Shown here piece by piece: positions 49,106 to 59,558 of a stretch of 64,000 nt of DNA. The notes under the pieces were generated by a model that worked only from the letters and a program-made list of their open reading frames with translations, ran no database searches and was not told the origin of the DNA. Numbering within the stretch: position 1 is the first letter of the stretch; every line of letters starts with the position of its first letter. Made by a program: the position numbers and the translations under genes. Where the stretch lies: positions 186,001 through 250,000 of the forward strand of contig NZ_FTMX01000003.1 of assembly GCF_900156045.1 (NCBI RefSeq), written 5' to 3'. The stretch comes from Peribacillus simplex. Lineage in GTDB: Bacteria > Bacillota > Bacilli > Bacillales > DSM-1321.

Positions 49106-49121
49106 CGGAATGTTTCTTCAA
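49093..49121 (-). promoter_or_regulatory. SigA-type promoter of cggR-gapA
   Basis: On the minus strand, TTGAAG (49116-49121), 17-base spacer, TAGAAT (49093-49098). The CggR operator begins about 35 bases downstream of the -10, so the repressor would block elongation. Confidence 0.7.
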
Positions 49122-49134
49122 ATGATTTGAAAAA

Positions 49135-49377
49135 TTATTTTTCCAAAAGCCTATTTAGAGCTGATTTATCAACATTTCCGTATTGAACGATATCATCTTT
49201 CCATTCTACGACAGGAATCATCAGCCCGAATTTCTCTAGCAAATCATCATCCGTATGGATATCGATTTCCTTATAGCCTATGCCCGACTCCGCTTTCACT
49301 TCTTCAAGTACCTGCTTGGCCTTATCACATAACGGGCATTTATCCCTACTATATAAAACAAACGCATTTGATTCCAA
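49135..49377 (-). CDS. Glutaredoxin-like family protein (DUF836 type)
   Basis: An 80-residue thioredoxin-fold protein. The redox motif CPLC is at the start of helix 1 (LYSRDKCPLCDKAKQVLEEV), with the cis-Pro in GLMIPVVEWKD. No fused domain. It immediately follows rpoN, so it is probably co-transcribed. The start is uncertain: the TTG at 49377 has AAGGA eight bases before it, while an upstream TTG at 49395 overlaps the rpoN stop. The electron donor and substrate are unknown. Confidence 0.8.
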   Translation of the reverse strand: MESNAFVLYSRDKCPLCDKAKQVLEEVKAESGIGYKEIDIHTDDDLLEKFGLMIPVVEWKDDIVQYGNVDKSALNRLLEK

Positions 49378-49391
49378 ACCACTCATCCTTT

Positions 49392-50729
49392 TCAATCATA
49401 TCTTTTTCGTTTAGATGAAGAAGGGATCCCTAATTGTTCCCGGTATTTGGCAACGGTTCGGCGTGCCAGGATAATTCCATGCTCCTCTTTCAACCGTTCT
49501 GCCAGGTCTTGATCCGAAAGCGGCTTTTGTTTATTTTCCCCATTGATGGCTGCCTGCAGGCTCTTTTTTGCTTGCATGCCCGACATATCTTCATCAAGGC
49601 CGACTGACTGCAAAGAAGTAGTGAAAAATATCCGCATCTCTATCGTTCCAAATGGTGTCTGCACGTATTTCCCTTTAACCGCCCGGCTAACTGTGGACTC
49701 ATGTATACCAAGTTCGTCAGCTATTTCTTTCATCGTCATCGGCTTCAAATAGTTCAGGCCATGATGAAAGCACGCCGGCTGTTTTTCGACGATGCACTGA
49801 ATGACCTTCAATATAGTTTCTTTTCTTTGTTGGATCCCTCTGGAGATCCATTGGTATTCCTGCCACTTATCCTGGATAAACCGTTGAACTCCCTGATCCT
49901 TATGGCTCTTCATTCTGTTTAAATACCCTTTATCCACATTAAGGTTGGGTGTGTTACCATCATAATTCCCTACAAGCAGCATGCCATCCCGAACTTCCAC
50001 GACCACATCCGGCACTATATAAGAAGGCTTTTCCTGAAAAAAGAGCGAAGCCGGACGCGGGTTCAACGTCTGGACATAATCAAATACTTCTTGAATCTCC
50101 TTCATTGTAACACCGATTTTCTTACTTAGGTCCTTCCAGCGCTTTTCAGCAAAATCGAGGAAATGATTTTCTATGATCGATTCTGCCAGCAGGTCCCCCC
50201 CTTCTGCTATCACCTGAAGCAAAAGGCATTCCTGAAGGTTTCTCGCTCCAATGCCATGCGGCTCGAGCTCCTGTAAAATCGAGAGACTCTCTTCCAAAAC
50301 GGCCGGAGATATGCCTGGGACGCATATATCATCCAGCTGAATCCTCAAGTAACCGTTTTCATCAAGGTTATGAATTAATAGCAGCATTGCCTTCTGCTGC
50401 TCACCCGAAAACTGCTGGTGATTCACCTGGGACATGATATGCTGTTCAAGCGATAAAGTATCTTCACTGATCTGTTCAATCCAATAGTTGGCATCATACG
50501 TATTTTTAAGAGTCCGTTTACCCTTTTTCCGGTCAAAAGTTGGCTGAAATAAAGAAGATGTTGGCTGATCTATGGACAGTAATGGATTCTCCACCATTTT
50601 ATTTTCTAAAAAAGCCGATAGCTCCTGCGAGGAGTATTGCAGCAATGTAATAGCTTGCATAAGCTCCTGGGTCATTGCCATCTTTAATGTTTGCTGTTGA
50701 AAAAGTCCTGCTTTCATATTCATACTCAT
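49392..50729 (-). CDS. rpoN: RNA polymerase sigma-54 factor (SigL)
   Basis: A 445-residue alternative sigma factor for enhancer-dependent promoters. Region I is Gln-rich and Leu-rich (FQQQTLKMAMTQELMQAITLLQ), the core-binding region follows, the helix-turn-helix is KEIADELGIHESTVSRAVKGKYV, and the RpoN box is ARRTVAKYRE near the C terminus. The start is the ATG at 50729, nine bases after GGGAGG. In B. subtilis SigL controls levanase, amino-acid and acetoin use and cold adaptation. A near-cre site about 61 bases upstream agrees with known CcpA control of sigL. Confidence 0.95.
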   Translation of the reverse strand: MSMNMKAGLFQQQTLKMAMTQELMQAITLLQYSSQELSAFLENKMVENPLLSIDQPTSSLFQPTFDRKKGKRTLKNTYDANYWIEQISEDTLSLEQHIMSQVNHQQFSGEQQKAMLLLIHNLDENGYLRIQLDDICVPGISPAVLEESLSILQELEPHGIGARNLQECLLLQVIAEGGDLLAESIIENHFLDFAEKRWKDLSKKIGVTMKEIQEVFDYVQTLNPRPASLFFQEKPSYIVPDVVVEVRDGMLLVGNYDGNTPNLNVDKGYLNRMKSHKDQGVQRFIQDKWQEYQWISRGIQQRKETILKVIQCIVEKQPACFHHGLNYLKPMTMKEIADELGIHESTVSRAVKGKYVQTPFGTIEMRIFFTTSLQSVGLDEDMSGMQAKKSLQAAINGENKQKPLSDQDLAERLKEEHGIILARRTVAKYREQLGIPSSSKRKRYD

Positions 50730-51046
50730 CGATTCATCCCTCCCCCACTCCATTTTACATTATCAGGAGAAAATTCTACACAAAAACCCATGAAAACGCT
50801 TACGATTTTTTTCTGAATAGTTTATTTGTTTTAAATACTATATGTTAGAAATGCAAATTTAACAACTACTTTTATTGAAAAACCACCATTTTTCAATAGT
50901 GTGGGCGGATATTTTCAAGATAGGAATGGCATTACAAGATTCGATGGAATATTACGGAAATCGAGTGAATTCACCAAAAATCTTAGGGAATCGTTTAAAA
51001 ATGCCCAATAAAAAATCCCCCACTTTATTAAGCAGAAGATTGGTAA
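50730..51046. other. Intergenic region between rpoN and tRNA-Arg
   Basis: It holds the rpoN leader with the near-cre site at 50790-50805, an AT-rich inverted repeat TATTGAAAAA/TTTTTCAATA near 50876-50902, and the 3' flank of tRNA-Arg. No gene is supported; a plus-strand open frame across the tRNA is spurious. Confidence 0.6.
50790..50805. promoter_or_regulatory. Near-cre site upstream of rpoN
   Basis: ATGAAAACGCTTACGA fits WTGNAANCGNWNNCWW except for one position (G instead of W at position 15). It lies 61 bases upstream of the rpoN start. B. subtilis sigL is known to be repressed by CcpA through a roadblock cre. Confidence 0.6.
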
Positions 51047-51118
51047 TGCCCTCGGCAGGAATCGAACCTGCATTTCAAGCTTCGGAGGCTTGCGTTCTAT
51101 CCGTTGCACTACGAGGGC
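51047..51118 (-). tRNA. tRNA-Arg (anticodon CCG)
   Basis: The acceptor stem GCCCTCG pairs with CGAGGGC and is followed by A. The anticodon stem CAAGC/GCTTG encloses loop CTCCGAA, with anticodon CCG reading CGG. The T-arm GCAGGTTCGATTCCTGC is intact. CCA is not encoded. It lies next to clpP, as in B. subtilis. Confidence 0.95.
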
Positions 51119-51324
51119 GTGATAGAAAATATTTTTTAACAGACTTCATTATATGATAGAATCCCCTTCTTTGCAAGGGGTATCAGGTTTAAAACTTTGT
51201 CTTTTGGGTATTATGGGTAATGTGGAAATTCATCCCTGTGCGGCATAAATATAAACTAATCTATCGGGAAGGAGCCTTAGCCAGAAAATTGTCGAACAAA
51301 TTATCCAATATAGGGTTTGTTTTG

Positions 51325-51341
51325 TTTGACCTAAATTGACC
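51325..51341. promoter_or_regulatory. CtsR operator of clpP
   Basis: TTTGACC-TAA-ATTGACC is, on the other strand, the CtsR heptad repeat GGTCAAT-N3-GGTCAAA. It overlaps the -35 (TTGACC, 51336-51341) of a promoter whose -10 would be TACATA at 51359-51364. It should repress clpP until heat or protein stress. Confidence 0.9.
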
Positions 51342-51405
51342 AAAAAGTGTATCATACATACATAAAGAATTTAAATGATTCTCTTAATCGAAGGAGGAAA
51401 TGAAC

Positions 51406-52014
51406 ATGAATTTAATTCCTACAGTTATCGAACAAACAAGTCGTGGGGAGCGTGCCTACGATATTTACTCCCGTTTATTAAAAGACCGGATCATTATGCT
51501 AGGAAGTGCAATTGACGATAATGTTTCCAACTCCATTGTTGCTCAATTACTATTTTTAGAAGCGGAAAATCCTGAAAAAGATATCACTCTATACATCAAC
51601 AGCCCTGGCGGAAGCATCACTTCCGGTATGGCCATTTACGATACTATGCAATATATCAAACCTAATGTATCAACAGTATGCATCGGTATGGCCGCTTCCA
51701 TGGGCGCTTTCCTATTGGCCGCTGGTGAAAAAGGCAAACGTTATGCGTTGCCAAACAGTGAAGTCATGATTCACCAACCGCTTGGAGGAGCTCAAGGTCA
51801 AGCTACGGAAATTGAAATTGCTGCCCGCCGTATCCTTCACTTGAAAGATAAACTGAACCAAATCCTGGCAGAACGTACTGGTCAACCTATTGAAGTCCTT
51901 CAAAGAGATACGGAACGTGATAACTTCATGACTTCCGAAAGAGCTCTTGAATATGGCTTGATTGACAAAGTCATCACGCGCAGCATCCTTGATGACAAAA
52001 AAGACTCTAAATAA
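51406..52014 (+). CDS. clpP: ATP-dependent Clp protease proteolytic subunit ClpP
   Basis: A 202-residue serine peptidase that forms a 14-mer barrel with ClpX, ClpC or ClpE. The catalytic triad Ser98 (GMAASMG), His123 (MIHQPLGG) and Asp172 is intact, and [11 protein letters not shown] lines the chamber. The ATG at 51406 is preferred, because AGGAGG is eight bases ahead; the earlier ATG two bases after it is too close. The N terminus [10 protein letters not shown] is as in B. subtilis. Regulated by CtsR. Confidence 0.98.
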   Translation: MNLIPTVIEQTSRGERAYDIYSRLLKDRIIMLGSAIDDNVSNSIVAQLLFLEAENPEKDITLYINSPGGSITSGMAIYDTMQYIKPNVSTVCIGMAASMGAFLLAAGEKGKRYALPNSEVMIHQPLGGAQGQATEIEIAARRILHLKDKLNQILAERTGQPIEVLQRDTERDNFMTSERALEYGLIDKVITRSILDDKKDSK

Positions 52015-52024
52015 TTATGCAACA

Positions 52025-52068
52025 AAAGGCTCCGGAGATCGCCTCAAGCGACTTCCGGAGCCCTTTTT
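52025..52068 (+). terminator. Intrinsic terminator of clpP
   Basis: GGCTCCGGA with TCCGGAGCC around a loop, followed by T's. Confidence 0.9.
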
Positions 52069-52111
52069 ACATGATAAGAGAAAAGGATGCACTTTTAGGC
52101 ATCCCTTTCTT

Positions 52112-52369
52112 TTAACCCTCTTGCTGAACGAATTCTTCCAATGCCTCTAACGCTTCTTTTTCATCGCGTCCTTCGACGATTAACTTCACGGACACGCCAG
52201 AACTGATGGCAAGGCTCATTAACCCCATTATACTTTTTGCATTCACTTTCTTTCCTTCTTTTTCAAGAAAAACATCTGAATGAAAGCGGTTAGCTTCTTG
52301 TACAAAAAGAGCTGCCGGCCGTGCCTGCAAACCTGTCTTCAATTTTACCTCAACTTGTTTTTCCACCAT
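52112..52369 (-). CDS. crh: Catabolite repression HPr-like protein Crh
   Basis: An 85-residue HPr paralogue. Position 15 is Gln (KTGLQARPAA), not His, so it cannot take part in PTS phosphotransfer; Ser46 (NAKSIMGL) is the site phosphorylated by HPr kinase. Crh-Ser46-P is a corepressor for CcpA. It is the last gene of the Nudix-rapZ-yvcK-whiA-crh operon, convergent with clpP. Sequence is close to B. subtilis Crh in the first 50 residues. Confidence 0.96.
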   Translation of the reverse strand: MVEKQVEVKLKTGLQARPAALFVQEANRFHSDVFLEKEGKKVNAKSIMGLMSLAISSGVSVKLIVEGRDEKEALEALEEFVQQEG

Positions 52370-52389
52370 CTTGATCTCCCCTGTTAGCT

Positions 52390-53343
52390 TTATTTTTTCG
52401 CAGCAATAGCCTCTCCCCCACGGAGCCTGTCAGCTATTTCATCAATCTTTCTTAATCGGTGATTAATCCCGGACTTACTGATGGTTCCCCCGGATACCAT
52501 TTCCCCAAGTTCCTTTAAGGTTATATCCTGAAACGCTATCCTAAGCTCCGCAATTTCCCTAAGCTTATCCGGTAAAATGCTTAATCCTACCGTATCCTCG
52601 ATATAATGGATATTTTCAACCTGGCGCAATGAGGCCCCGATCGTTTTGTTCAAATTGGCTGTTTCACAATTCACAAGCCGATTCACTGAATTCCGCATAT
52701 CACGGACAATCCGTACATCCTCGAACCTTAATAAAGCTGAATGGGCGCCAACTATACTTAAAAACTCGGCAATTTTTTCGGCTTCTTTCAAATAAATGAT
52801 GTACCCTTTTTTGCGTTCAAGCGTCTTGGCCTTCAAGCCAAACTTATTCATTAGCTCACACAGGGCATCATTGTGCTCTTTATAAAGTGAGAAAATCTCG
52901 AGGTGATAGGAAGAAGTTTCCGGATTATTTACCGAACCCCCCGCAAGAAATGCGCCTCTTAGGTAAGAACGCTTACAGCATTTCTTCCCAACAATAGTAT
53001 CGGATATATCATGAAGAATTTCAAAGCCATCGCCTAAAATTTCCAAATCGGTTAAAACCCGCTGCCCTCCGGATGACATCCTGACAATATATACATTATT
53101 CTTTTTAAGCTTCATCTTTTTACGGACCAACAGCTCGACCTGGACCTCATAACTTTTTTTCAGCAGCGTATAGATCCTTCTGGCAATCGCAGCATTCTCA
53201 GTTTGAATATCCACAACAAGCTTCCGATTAGAAAATGAAAGGGATCCGTTCATCCGGATAAGCGCACATAATTCCGCTTTTCCGCAGCAATCCTTTCCCT
53301 CTAATGTAGTAAGCTCTTTTTTCGTTTCTGAAGCAAAAGACAT
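52390..53343 (-). CDS. whiA: DNA-binding protein WhiA
   Basis: A 317-residue protein with an N-terminal LAGLIDADG homing-endonuclease-like fold (inactive) carrying [23 protein letters not shown] sequence (residues about 120-140), and a C-terminal helix-turn-helix ([29 protein letters not shown]). In Bacillus it influences cell division and chromosome segregation. The ATG at 53343 has GGGGGTGAA ahead. It sits between yvcK and crh. Confidence 0.95.
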   Translation of the reverse strand: MSFASETKKELTTLEGKDCCGKAELCALIRMNGSLSFSNRKLVVDIQTENAAIARRIYTLLKKSYEVQVELLVRKKMKLKKNNVYIVRMSSGGQRVLTDLEILGDGFEILHDISDTIVGKKCCKRSYLRGAFLAGGSVNNPETSSYHLEIFSLYKEHNDALCELMNKFGLKAKTLERKKGYIIYLKEAEKIAEFLSIVGAHSALLRFEDVRIVRDMRNSVNRLVNCETANLNKTIGASLRQVENIHYIEDTVGLSILPDKLREIAELRIAFQDITLKELGEMVSGGTISKSGINHRLRKIDEIADRLRGGEAIAAKK

Positions 53344-53410
53344 CCATTTCACCCCCAATCGAACGCAGGTAATCTATTTTTATCAATCAAAAAACCGTCC
53401 CCGCTTATAT

Positions 53411-54397
53411 CTACGGTATTATGGGGCTTTTAGTTTCATTTACAAGCATATTATAAAGCAAATCCGCCACTTTTTTCGTATCATGGCGTATTACATTCCC
53501 CTCATAGCTGAAAATGCGTTCTTGTATGATTTCAAGACCCATCCGTTTTAAACTTTCCACATCATACATGACCGGTTTGGCATATTCAGCTTGATAGCGT
53601 TGCTGAATCTCGGTTGGTATTTCCTCATTATTAACAAGTATCCTGTCAATATATGCATTTCCCATATGGTCATATATCGCTTTTATATGATCGCTCGCAC
53701 TATAATCCAGCGTCTCGCCGGCTTGTGTCATCAAATTGCAAATGTACACCTTCTTAGCCTTGGAACGGGCAACCTCTTCACCTAGGCCAGGGACAAGTAA
53801 GTTAGGCAGAATGCTAGTATATAGGCTTCCCGGACCTATGACAATAAGATCTGCCTGCTTGATTTCCTGGAGAGTTTCACTGAGCGGCTTTATATGATGA
53901 GGAGACAGAAAAACTTTTTTTATTTTCTTTCCTGAGAAGGGGATCTTGGATTCTCCTGTAACAATCGTTCCGTCATCCATCTTCGCATGGAGAACCACAC
54001 TTTGGTTGGCAGCCGGAAGCACTTTACCGCGGACATTAAGGAATTTACTCATTTCCTGGATCGCATGGACGAAATCGCCGGTCAAAGAGGTCATTGCCGC
54101 CAGTATCAAATTCCCGAGCGAATGCCCGGACAGCTCATTTTTACTCTGGAAGCGATGTTGAAACATTTGTTCAACAAGGGGCTCTACATCCGATAACGCA
54201 GCCAGCACGTTACGGATATCACCCGGAGCCGGGATGTCCATATCCTCGCGAAGACGGCCTGAACTGCCGCCATCATCGGCTACCGTAACGATTGCCGTAA
54301 TATCCACTGGATGCTTCTTTAACCCTCTCAACAAAACGGGAAGGCCGGTTCCCCCTCCAATGATCACAACCTTAGGTTGTTTCTTATTATTTAACAT
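53411..54397 (-). CDS. yvcK: YvcK/GlmR family regulator of carbon flux to the wall
   Basis: A 328-residue CofD-like fold protein. The UDP-sugar-binding motif [13 protein letters not shown] is at residues about 14-26, then [14 protein letters not shown], and later [14 protein letters not shown]. In B. subtilis it binds UDP-GlcNAc and stimulates GlmS, and is needed for growth on gluconeogenic carbon. It overlaps the rapZ gene by 11 bases. Confidence 0.95.
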   Translation of the reverse strand: MLNNKKQPKVVIIGGGTGLPVLLRGLKKHPVDITAIVTVADDGGSSGRLREDMDIPAPGDIRNVLAALSDVEPLVEQMFQHRFQSKNELSGHSLGNLILAAMTSLTGDFVHAIQEMSKFLNVRGKVLPAANQSVVLHAKMDDGTIVTGESKIPFSGKKIKKVFLSPHHIKPLSETLQEIKQADLIVIGPGSLYTSILPNLLVPGLGEEVARSKAKKVYICNLMTQAGETLDYSASDHIKAIYDHMGNAYIDRILVNNEEIPTEIQQRYQAEYAKPVMYDVESLKRMGLEIIQERIFSYEGNVIRHDTKKVADLLYNMLVNETKSPIIP

Positions 54398-55286
54398 CTG
54401 CTTTCCCCTTACTTTTTTCGATATCGCGGTGTGATACTTGAACCCTGTAATCCTTTTTGAAGTGGTTTGAAATATACTCCGTCAACGCTACTGAACGGTG
54501 CTGCCCGCCTGTACATCCAATTGCGACAACAAGCTGTGCCTTCCCTTCACGTTTATAATATGGAAGCATGAATGCAAGCAGATCGGTCACTTTTTCCAAG
54601 AATTTTTGCGTCTCACTCCATTTTAAAACGTAACTCGAAACTTCTTGTTCCAAGCCAGTCCTTGGCCTCATATGGTCAATATAATATGGATTTGGCAGGA
54701 AACGTACATCAAACACAAGATCGGCATCTATGGGCAGGCCATGTTTGAACCCGAACGACATGACATTGACTGTAAACCCGACACTTTTATCGGCAGAAAA
54801 TTCCGAAGCGATTTTCTCCCTCAATTCACGCGGTTTCAGTTGGGAAGTATTAAAGATCAATTGAGCCCTTCCCTTCAATTCGTCCAAAAGTTCCCGTTCC
54901 ATTTTAATGCCTTCCAATGGCCGGCCTAATGGAGCAAGGGGGTGGGTCCTTCTCGTTTCCTTATATCTGCGTACCAAGGAATCATCATCAGCATCAAGAA
55001 AAAGGATTCTTGGTGATACTGCAGCTGTATCCGTTAAATTATCCAGTGCAAGAAATAAGGAATCAAAAAACTCCCTCCCCCTTAAATCCATGACAAGAGC
55101 CACTTTATTCATCTTATTCCCGGAGTCCTTCATTAACTCCAAAAACTTTGGCAATAGCGTGGGCGGCAAATTATCGACGCAAAAAAAGCCGAGGTCTTCA
55201 AAACTTTGAACCGCCACTGTCTTACCTGCTCCGGACATTCCGGTAATGATGACCAATTGCGTTTCACTCATCTGCCCTGTACTCAT
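54387..55286 (-). CDS. rapZ: RNase adapter-type nucleotide-binding protein RapZ (YvcJ)
   Basis: A 299-residue protein. Walker A GMSGAGKT is at residues 16-23, followed by [12 protein letters not shown] (Walker B-like region) and the C-terminal domain with [21 protein letters not shown] and RFLPNPYY, all strongly conserved. In E. coli RapZ controls GlmS synthesis through small RNAs and RNase E; in B. subtilis YvcJ hydrolyses nucleotides and affects competence, by an unclear route. It lies in the yvcI-rapZ-yvcK-whiA-crh operon. Confidence 0.95.
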   Translation of the reverse strand: MSTGQMSETQLVIITGMSGAGKTVAVQSFEDLGFFCVDNLPPTLLPKFLELMKDSGNKMNKVALVMDLRGREFFDSLFLALDNLTDTAAVSPRILFLDADDDSLVRRYKETRRTHPLAPLGRPLEGIKMERELLDELKGRAQLIFNTSQLKPRELREKIASEFSADKSVGFTVNVMSFGFKHGLPIDADLVFDVRFLPNPYYIDHMRPRTGLEQEVSSYVLKWSETQKFLEKVTDLLAFMLPYYKREGKAQLVVAIGCTGGQHRSVALTEYISNHFKKDYRVQVSHRDIEKSKGKADVK

Positions 55287-55327
55287 AGTTTCTCCGCCCC
55301 CATGTATATCTTTTTTTATATTTAAAA

Positions 55328-55795
55328 TTAACCTGGATCCAATCGGTAAGAAAGCAGCTTGAATTCAGGCGTATAGGTAAATGTTCCATAGATGATCCCA
55401 CTTCCATGAACCATATAGTCCAGAATGTGAAAATCACCCTCAGCCATCATCAGCCTTTTAACATCTTCAACCGGATGCCAGCTAAGTTCCCCTTCTTCAC
55501 AAACATCCACATTTACACCATCGGAATCCGTTGCAAAGAAAGTGAACATCATCCATTCTGACAAAACTTTATCTCCGTCCTTCATAATGAAGGTGAAAAT
55601 ACCTTTGATGGAAGGGTTTTTTAAATAAACGCCCGTTTCTTCGCGATATTCCCTAATGCAAGCATCGCGTACAGATTCCCCAGGTTCCATCTTGCCGCCT
55701 GGAGCTACCCACCATCCGCGTCTAGGCTTTTTCAATAAGAGGATTTGATTATCTTTTATCAATACACAGTTTGTGACACGTTGCACGTTCTTCAC
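55328..55795 (-). CDS. yvcI: Nudix hydrolase (YvcI type)
   Basis: A 155-residue hydrolase of a nucleoside diphosphate-linked substrate. The Nudix box is [20 protein letters not shown] with ETGV (residues about 33-56) and is intact, including the REx2EE metal ligands. The substrate is not determined by sequence. It is the first gene of the operon and follows a good promoter at 55971-55999. Length is close to B. subtilis YvcI. Confidence 0.92.
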   Translation of the reverse strand: MKNVQRVTNCVLIKDNQILLLKKPRRGWWVAPGGKMEPGESVRDACIREYREETGVYLKNPSIKGIFTFIMKDGDKVLSEWMMFTFFATDSDGVNVDVCEEGELSWHPVEDVKRLMMAEGDFHILDYMVHGSGIIYGTFTYTPEFKLLSYRLDPG

Positions 55796-55970
55796 CTCAA
55801 TTGGCTCTGCTCGACTATAGAAACCTTCCCCCCATAATGAAGAGATTCAGTTTATATCCTTAAACCGCCGCTAGATATCCATTTGGCGATTTACAAATGC
55901 TAATAGTTCAAACAAGTTGTATTTTTCATCTTCTTACCATTATGAAAGATTATGTTTAGTATATCTTATC

Positions 55971-55999
55971 ATTATACTATTTTTGAAATGAGCTAACAA
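55971..55999 (-). promoter_or_regulatory. SigA-type promoter of the yvcI-rapZ-yvcK-whiA-crh operon
   Basis: On the minus strand, TTGTTA (55994-55999), 17-base spacer, TATAAT (55971-55976). Confidence 0.75.
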
Positions 56000-56191
56000 T
56001 AAAGTAAACTTCCTGCATTGGGGGAATATTCATTCGCAAGGAATCACATCGGTAAGCCTTTATCCTGCTTAACTCCTATTCTTCTCCACTTTCGCTGCCT
56101 AAATGCAATGGGCTTGCTTACTTCACATTAAAAACCATTTAAAAATGTCCTAAAAATTGGAACCAAAGATATAGTCTCAAAGCAGGAAAAC

Positions 56192-56222
56192 AAAAAAAAG
56201 ACACAGAAACTCAATCTGTGTC
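56192..56222 (-). terminator. Intrinsic terminator of trxB
   Basis: GACACAG/CTGTGTC stem with a nine-base loop and a T-run on the minus strand. Confidence 0.85.
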
Positions 56223-56333
56223 CTAAACGTTTATAATTAAAGGGGGTCAACTTCTACCCATACTATACCCAATTATTATTTCACGCGTGTTACAACGTCG
56301 TTAAAACGGAATTACGATTGCATATTCTTGAAA

Positions 56334-57341
<1,008 letters not shown>

Positions 57342-57384
57342 CTATTATCCTATATAACAAATAATTTTTCGTCCAAATATCTGC

Positions 57385-58887
57385 TCATCCCAGTAAGTTT
57401 TGAACCAACTTTACGTACTTCGATAAGGTGGACACCGATATGAAATGTTTGTCTGCGATTGCCTGTTTGCTCGCCTTCTCATTTTTAAGCTGATTCCACA
57501 CGTACTCCACAGCGGATGCCCAGCCTGCTGGATTATTTAACTTCTGCTCGGATTTCACCGCTTCGATGAAGACGGAAAACCACATTAAATAGAGCCCGGC
57601 TTCATTTAATTGTATCGGCTGGAAATGACGATATAATAACTCAGCTGTGCGATCGGCAAAATCAATCGGTGTTAATTGGCGATCTTTAGCTGGAACTTGA
57701 ACAAGTTCAGCATAATCACGTTCCAAATCAGTGAAATTCTGATTTAGGTTGAGGACCTGGTTTTTCAATAGCTTCTGTTTATGAACCGAATGTTTCAGAA
57801 GGAAAATAGCAAACAGCCTTTCTTCGATGAATTCACTTTCCAGCCTTTTCATAATAGAAGGAAAATGATGTTCAAAACCATCTGAAGTTGTATTCATATC
57901 TCCCCAAGGCTCCATGCCTTCCTTTTCCGGGTTCATTTCCACGACCTTTTTCCATGCCTTTTGGGCAGCCTGTTCATGGCCTAAATGGTAAGCGGAAATG
58001 GTAAGCCAATAGTAGAAGGTTCCATCTCCCTCGAACCCTTGCTTTTGGAGTCCTTTCAGCCATTTATATGCAGAAGCATAGTTTCCGATCAAAGCGAAGG
58101 TCGCTCCAAGCTTGAAACGATGTTCGGATAGCATCGGCCGAATTTTCTCCAGCATCTGTATGAGCTCTTCAACCTTTGCTTCATCCTGTTGATAATGATG
58201 AAAAACAACAAGGTTACAAAGCGCATGCAGGTTTCCTGGACTTTTTTCCAGAACCTCTTCAAGTGTTTCAAACGCTTCATCTACCTGACCTAGATAGAAA
58301 TAGGCAAGTGCCAGGTTATTATAAGCGGACCAGTAATCCTCGTACTCGGCAATCGTTTCTTTCAGGACTTCGATTGCCTTCGGGAAATTGCCTGATTCCA
58401 GGTACTCACGGGCTTGTTCCTGTTTGGTAATGAGCCCATCATGCTTAAAGGGGTTTTCTTCTGACTCATCCGACTCAAAAGTTATCAGTTCAAGCAGATC
58501 CTCTGCATCATCGCTGAACTCCCCGTCTTCTTCTTTATCAAGATAAGCACTGGCGTGACGATAAGCCTCCTTGAACATGCCTAAGTGGGCATAATTATTC
58601 GCCAGGAAGTAATGACATTCCGACATATAGGGATCCATCACATCCAAGATGTTCTCCAATAGGTTGTTTGAATAATTATATTCACCGATTTCCGAGCAGG
58701 TGATTGCCAATTGACAGGCTATCATCGGTTCAGCAGGTTCAAGTTCCAGCGCACGCTCCAGGTATTTTTTTGATTTAGGTAATTCTCGTCTATGATAAGC
58801 TTTTAAACCCTTGGTGAAATAATACTCACCTGTTGGGTGAAAAGTTAGAATTTTTGCCTGTTGGCCAAATTTAGAGTCTTTACTCAT
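57385..58887 (-). CDS. yvcD: Tetratricopeptide repeat protein (YvcD-like)
   Basis: A 500-residue cytoplasmic protein made of many TPR-like helical repeats: FTKGLKAYHRRELPKSKKYLERALELEP near the start, then SGNFPKAIEVLKETIAEYEDYWSAYNNLALAYFYLGQVDEAFETLEEVLEKSPGN-type units (written here across residues about 175-230) and more to residue 330. The C-terminal 90 residues end in a putative helix-turn-helix (ASKQAIADKHFISVSTLSKYVKLV). Function unknown. The ATG at 58887 has GGAGG five bases ahead. Position beside trxB matches B. subtilis yvcD. Confidence 0.9.
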   Translation of the reverse strand: MSKDSKFGQQAKILTFHPTGEYYFTKGLKAYHRRELPKSKKYLERALELEPAEPMIACQLAITCSEIGEYNYSNNLLENILDVMDPYMSECHYFLANNYAHLGMFKEAYRHASAYLDKEEDGEFSDDAEDLLELITFESDESEENPFKHDGLITKQEQAREYLESGNFPKAIEVLKETIAEYEDYWSAYNNLALAYFYLGQVDEAFETLEEVLEKSPGNLHALCNLVVFHHYQQDEAKVEELIQMLEKIRPMLSEHRFKLGATFALIGNYASAYKWLKGLQKQGFEGDGTFYYWLTISAYHLGHEQAAQKAWKKVVEMNPEKEGMEPWGDMNTTSDGFEHHFPSIMKRLESEFIEERLFAIFLLKHSVHKQKLLKNQVLNLNQNFTDLERDYAELVQVPAKDRQLTPIDFADRTAELLYRHFQPIQLNEAGLYLMWFSVFIEAVKSEQKLNNPAGWASAVEYVWNQLKNEKASKQAIADKHFISVSTLSKYVKLVQNLLG

Positions 58888-59050
58888 GTAATCCTCCATC
58901 TACAAGTTGATTAACCATAGTATTATAACATATTGAAGAAAATTTGCCGAACAATTCAAGAAAATGGAAAACGGTAATTACCATGCTTTCTTTAAGAAAA
59001 AATCGAATGATATCCCTAGCCAAATGGGGATTCTCTTTCAAATGATGGTA

Positions 59051-59226
59051 ATGATTTTCACCAAAATTAGTAGCAGAAGTTGAGTGGAGAGGAAGGTGCG
59101 AGACTCCTGCGGGAAAAGCGCGTCTAGGGAAGACCCCGCAGGCACAAGCCGAGGAGGCTCCCGGACCGCCCGCTGAAAGCGAGTGCCTGGAGCGGAAATC
59201 AACGTCCAAATTGTACAAGCCATAAA
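59051..59226. repeat. 176-base interspersed repeat, copy 1
   Basis: Direct repeat of copy 2, differing at four positions. It contains CCTGCGGG facing CCCGCAGG around a short interior, and GAGTGCCTGGAGCGGAAATC. The composition is richer in G and C than the flanks. Sequences of this type occur dispersed between genes in several Bacillus genomes (from memory). Confidence 0.9.
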
Positions 59227-59305
59227 GTTAGTTGATAAAAGGGGTTGGAAAATATCTCTTTCATAATGATGGTCCCGAACAAAGCAACACCTTCAAATCT
59301 CAGGT

Positions 59306-59481
59306 ATGGTTTTCACCAAAATTAATAGCAGAAGTTGAGTGGAGAGGAAGGTGCGAGACTCCTGCGGGAAAAGCGCGTCTAGGGAAGACCCCGCAGGCAC
59401 AAGCCGAGGAGGCTCCCGGACCGCCCGCGGAAAGCGAGTGCCTGGAGCGGAAATCAACGTCCAAATTGTACAAACCATAAA
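59306..59481. repeat. 176-base interspersed repeat, copy 2
   Basis: Same orientation and the same boundaries as copy 1, with a 79-base spacer between them. It runs almost into the his operon terminator. Its ends are ATG-TTTTCACC and CCATAAA. Confidence 0.9.
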
Positions 59482-59525
59482 AAAACTGAAGACAAACCTG
59501 ATTTTCATCGAGTTTGTCTTCAGTC
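59480..59525 (-). terminator. Intrinsic terminator of the his operon
   Basis: Twelve-bp stem CTGAAGACAAAC/GTTTGTCTTCAG, with a T-run on the minus strand after hisIE. Confidence 0.9.
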
Positions 59526-59558
59526 TGAGCCCTCCTATTGACGGAGGGCAATCACCAT

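Larger units (their letters stand above)
55796..56333. other. Intergenic region between trxB and the Nudix gene
   Basis: About 540 bases without a supported gene. It contains the operon promoter at 55971-55999 with a leader of about 170 bases, and the trxB terminator at 56192-56222. I see no other structure. Confidence 0.7.
58888..59558. other. Intergenic region with two 176-base repeats and the his terminator
   Basis: Everything recognised here is listed separately: two copies of a GC-richer repeat and the terminator after hisIE. Open frames through the repeats (several, in both directions) are by-products of the repeat composition. Confidence 0.75.

Noticed and set aside
50875..51156. Plus-strand open frame spanning tRNA-Arg
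   Set aside because: It crosses the tRNA gene antisense and has no ribosome site; the tRNA explains the sequence.
59051..59481. CRISPR array
   Set aside because: The repeat units are 176 bases, only two copies exist, the spacer is 79 bases, and no cas genes are present.
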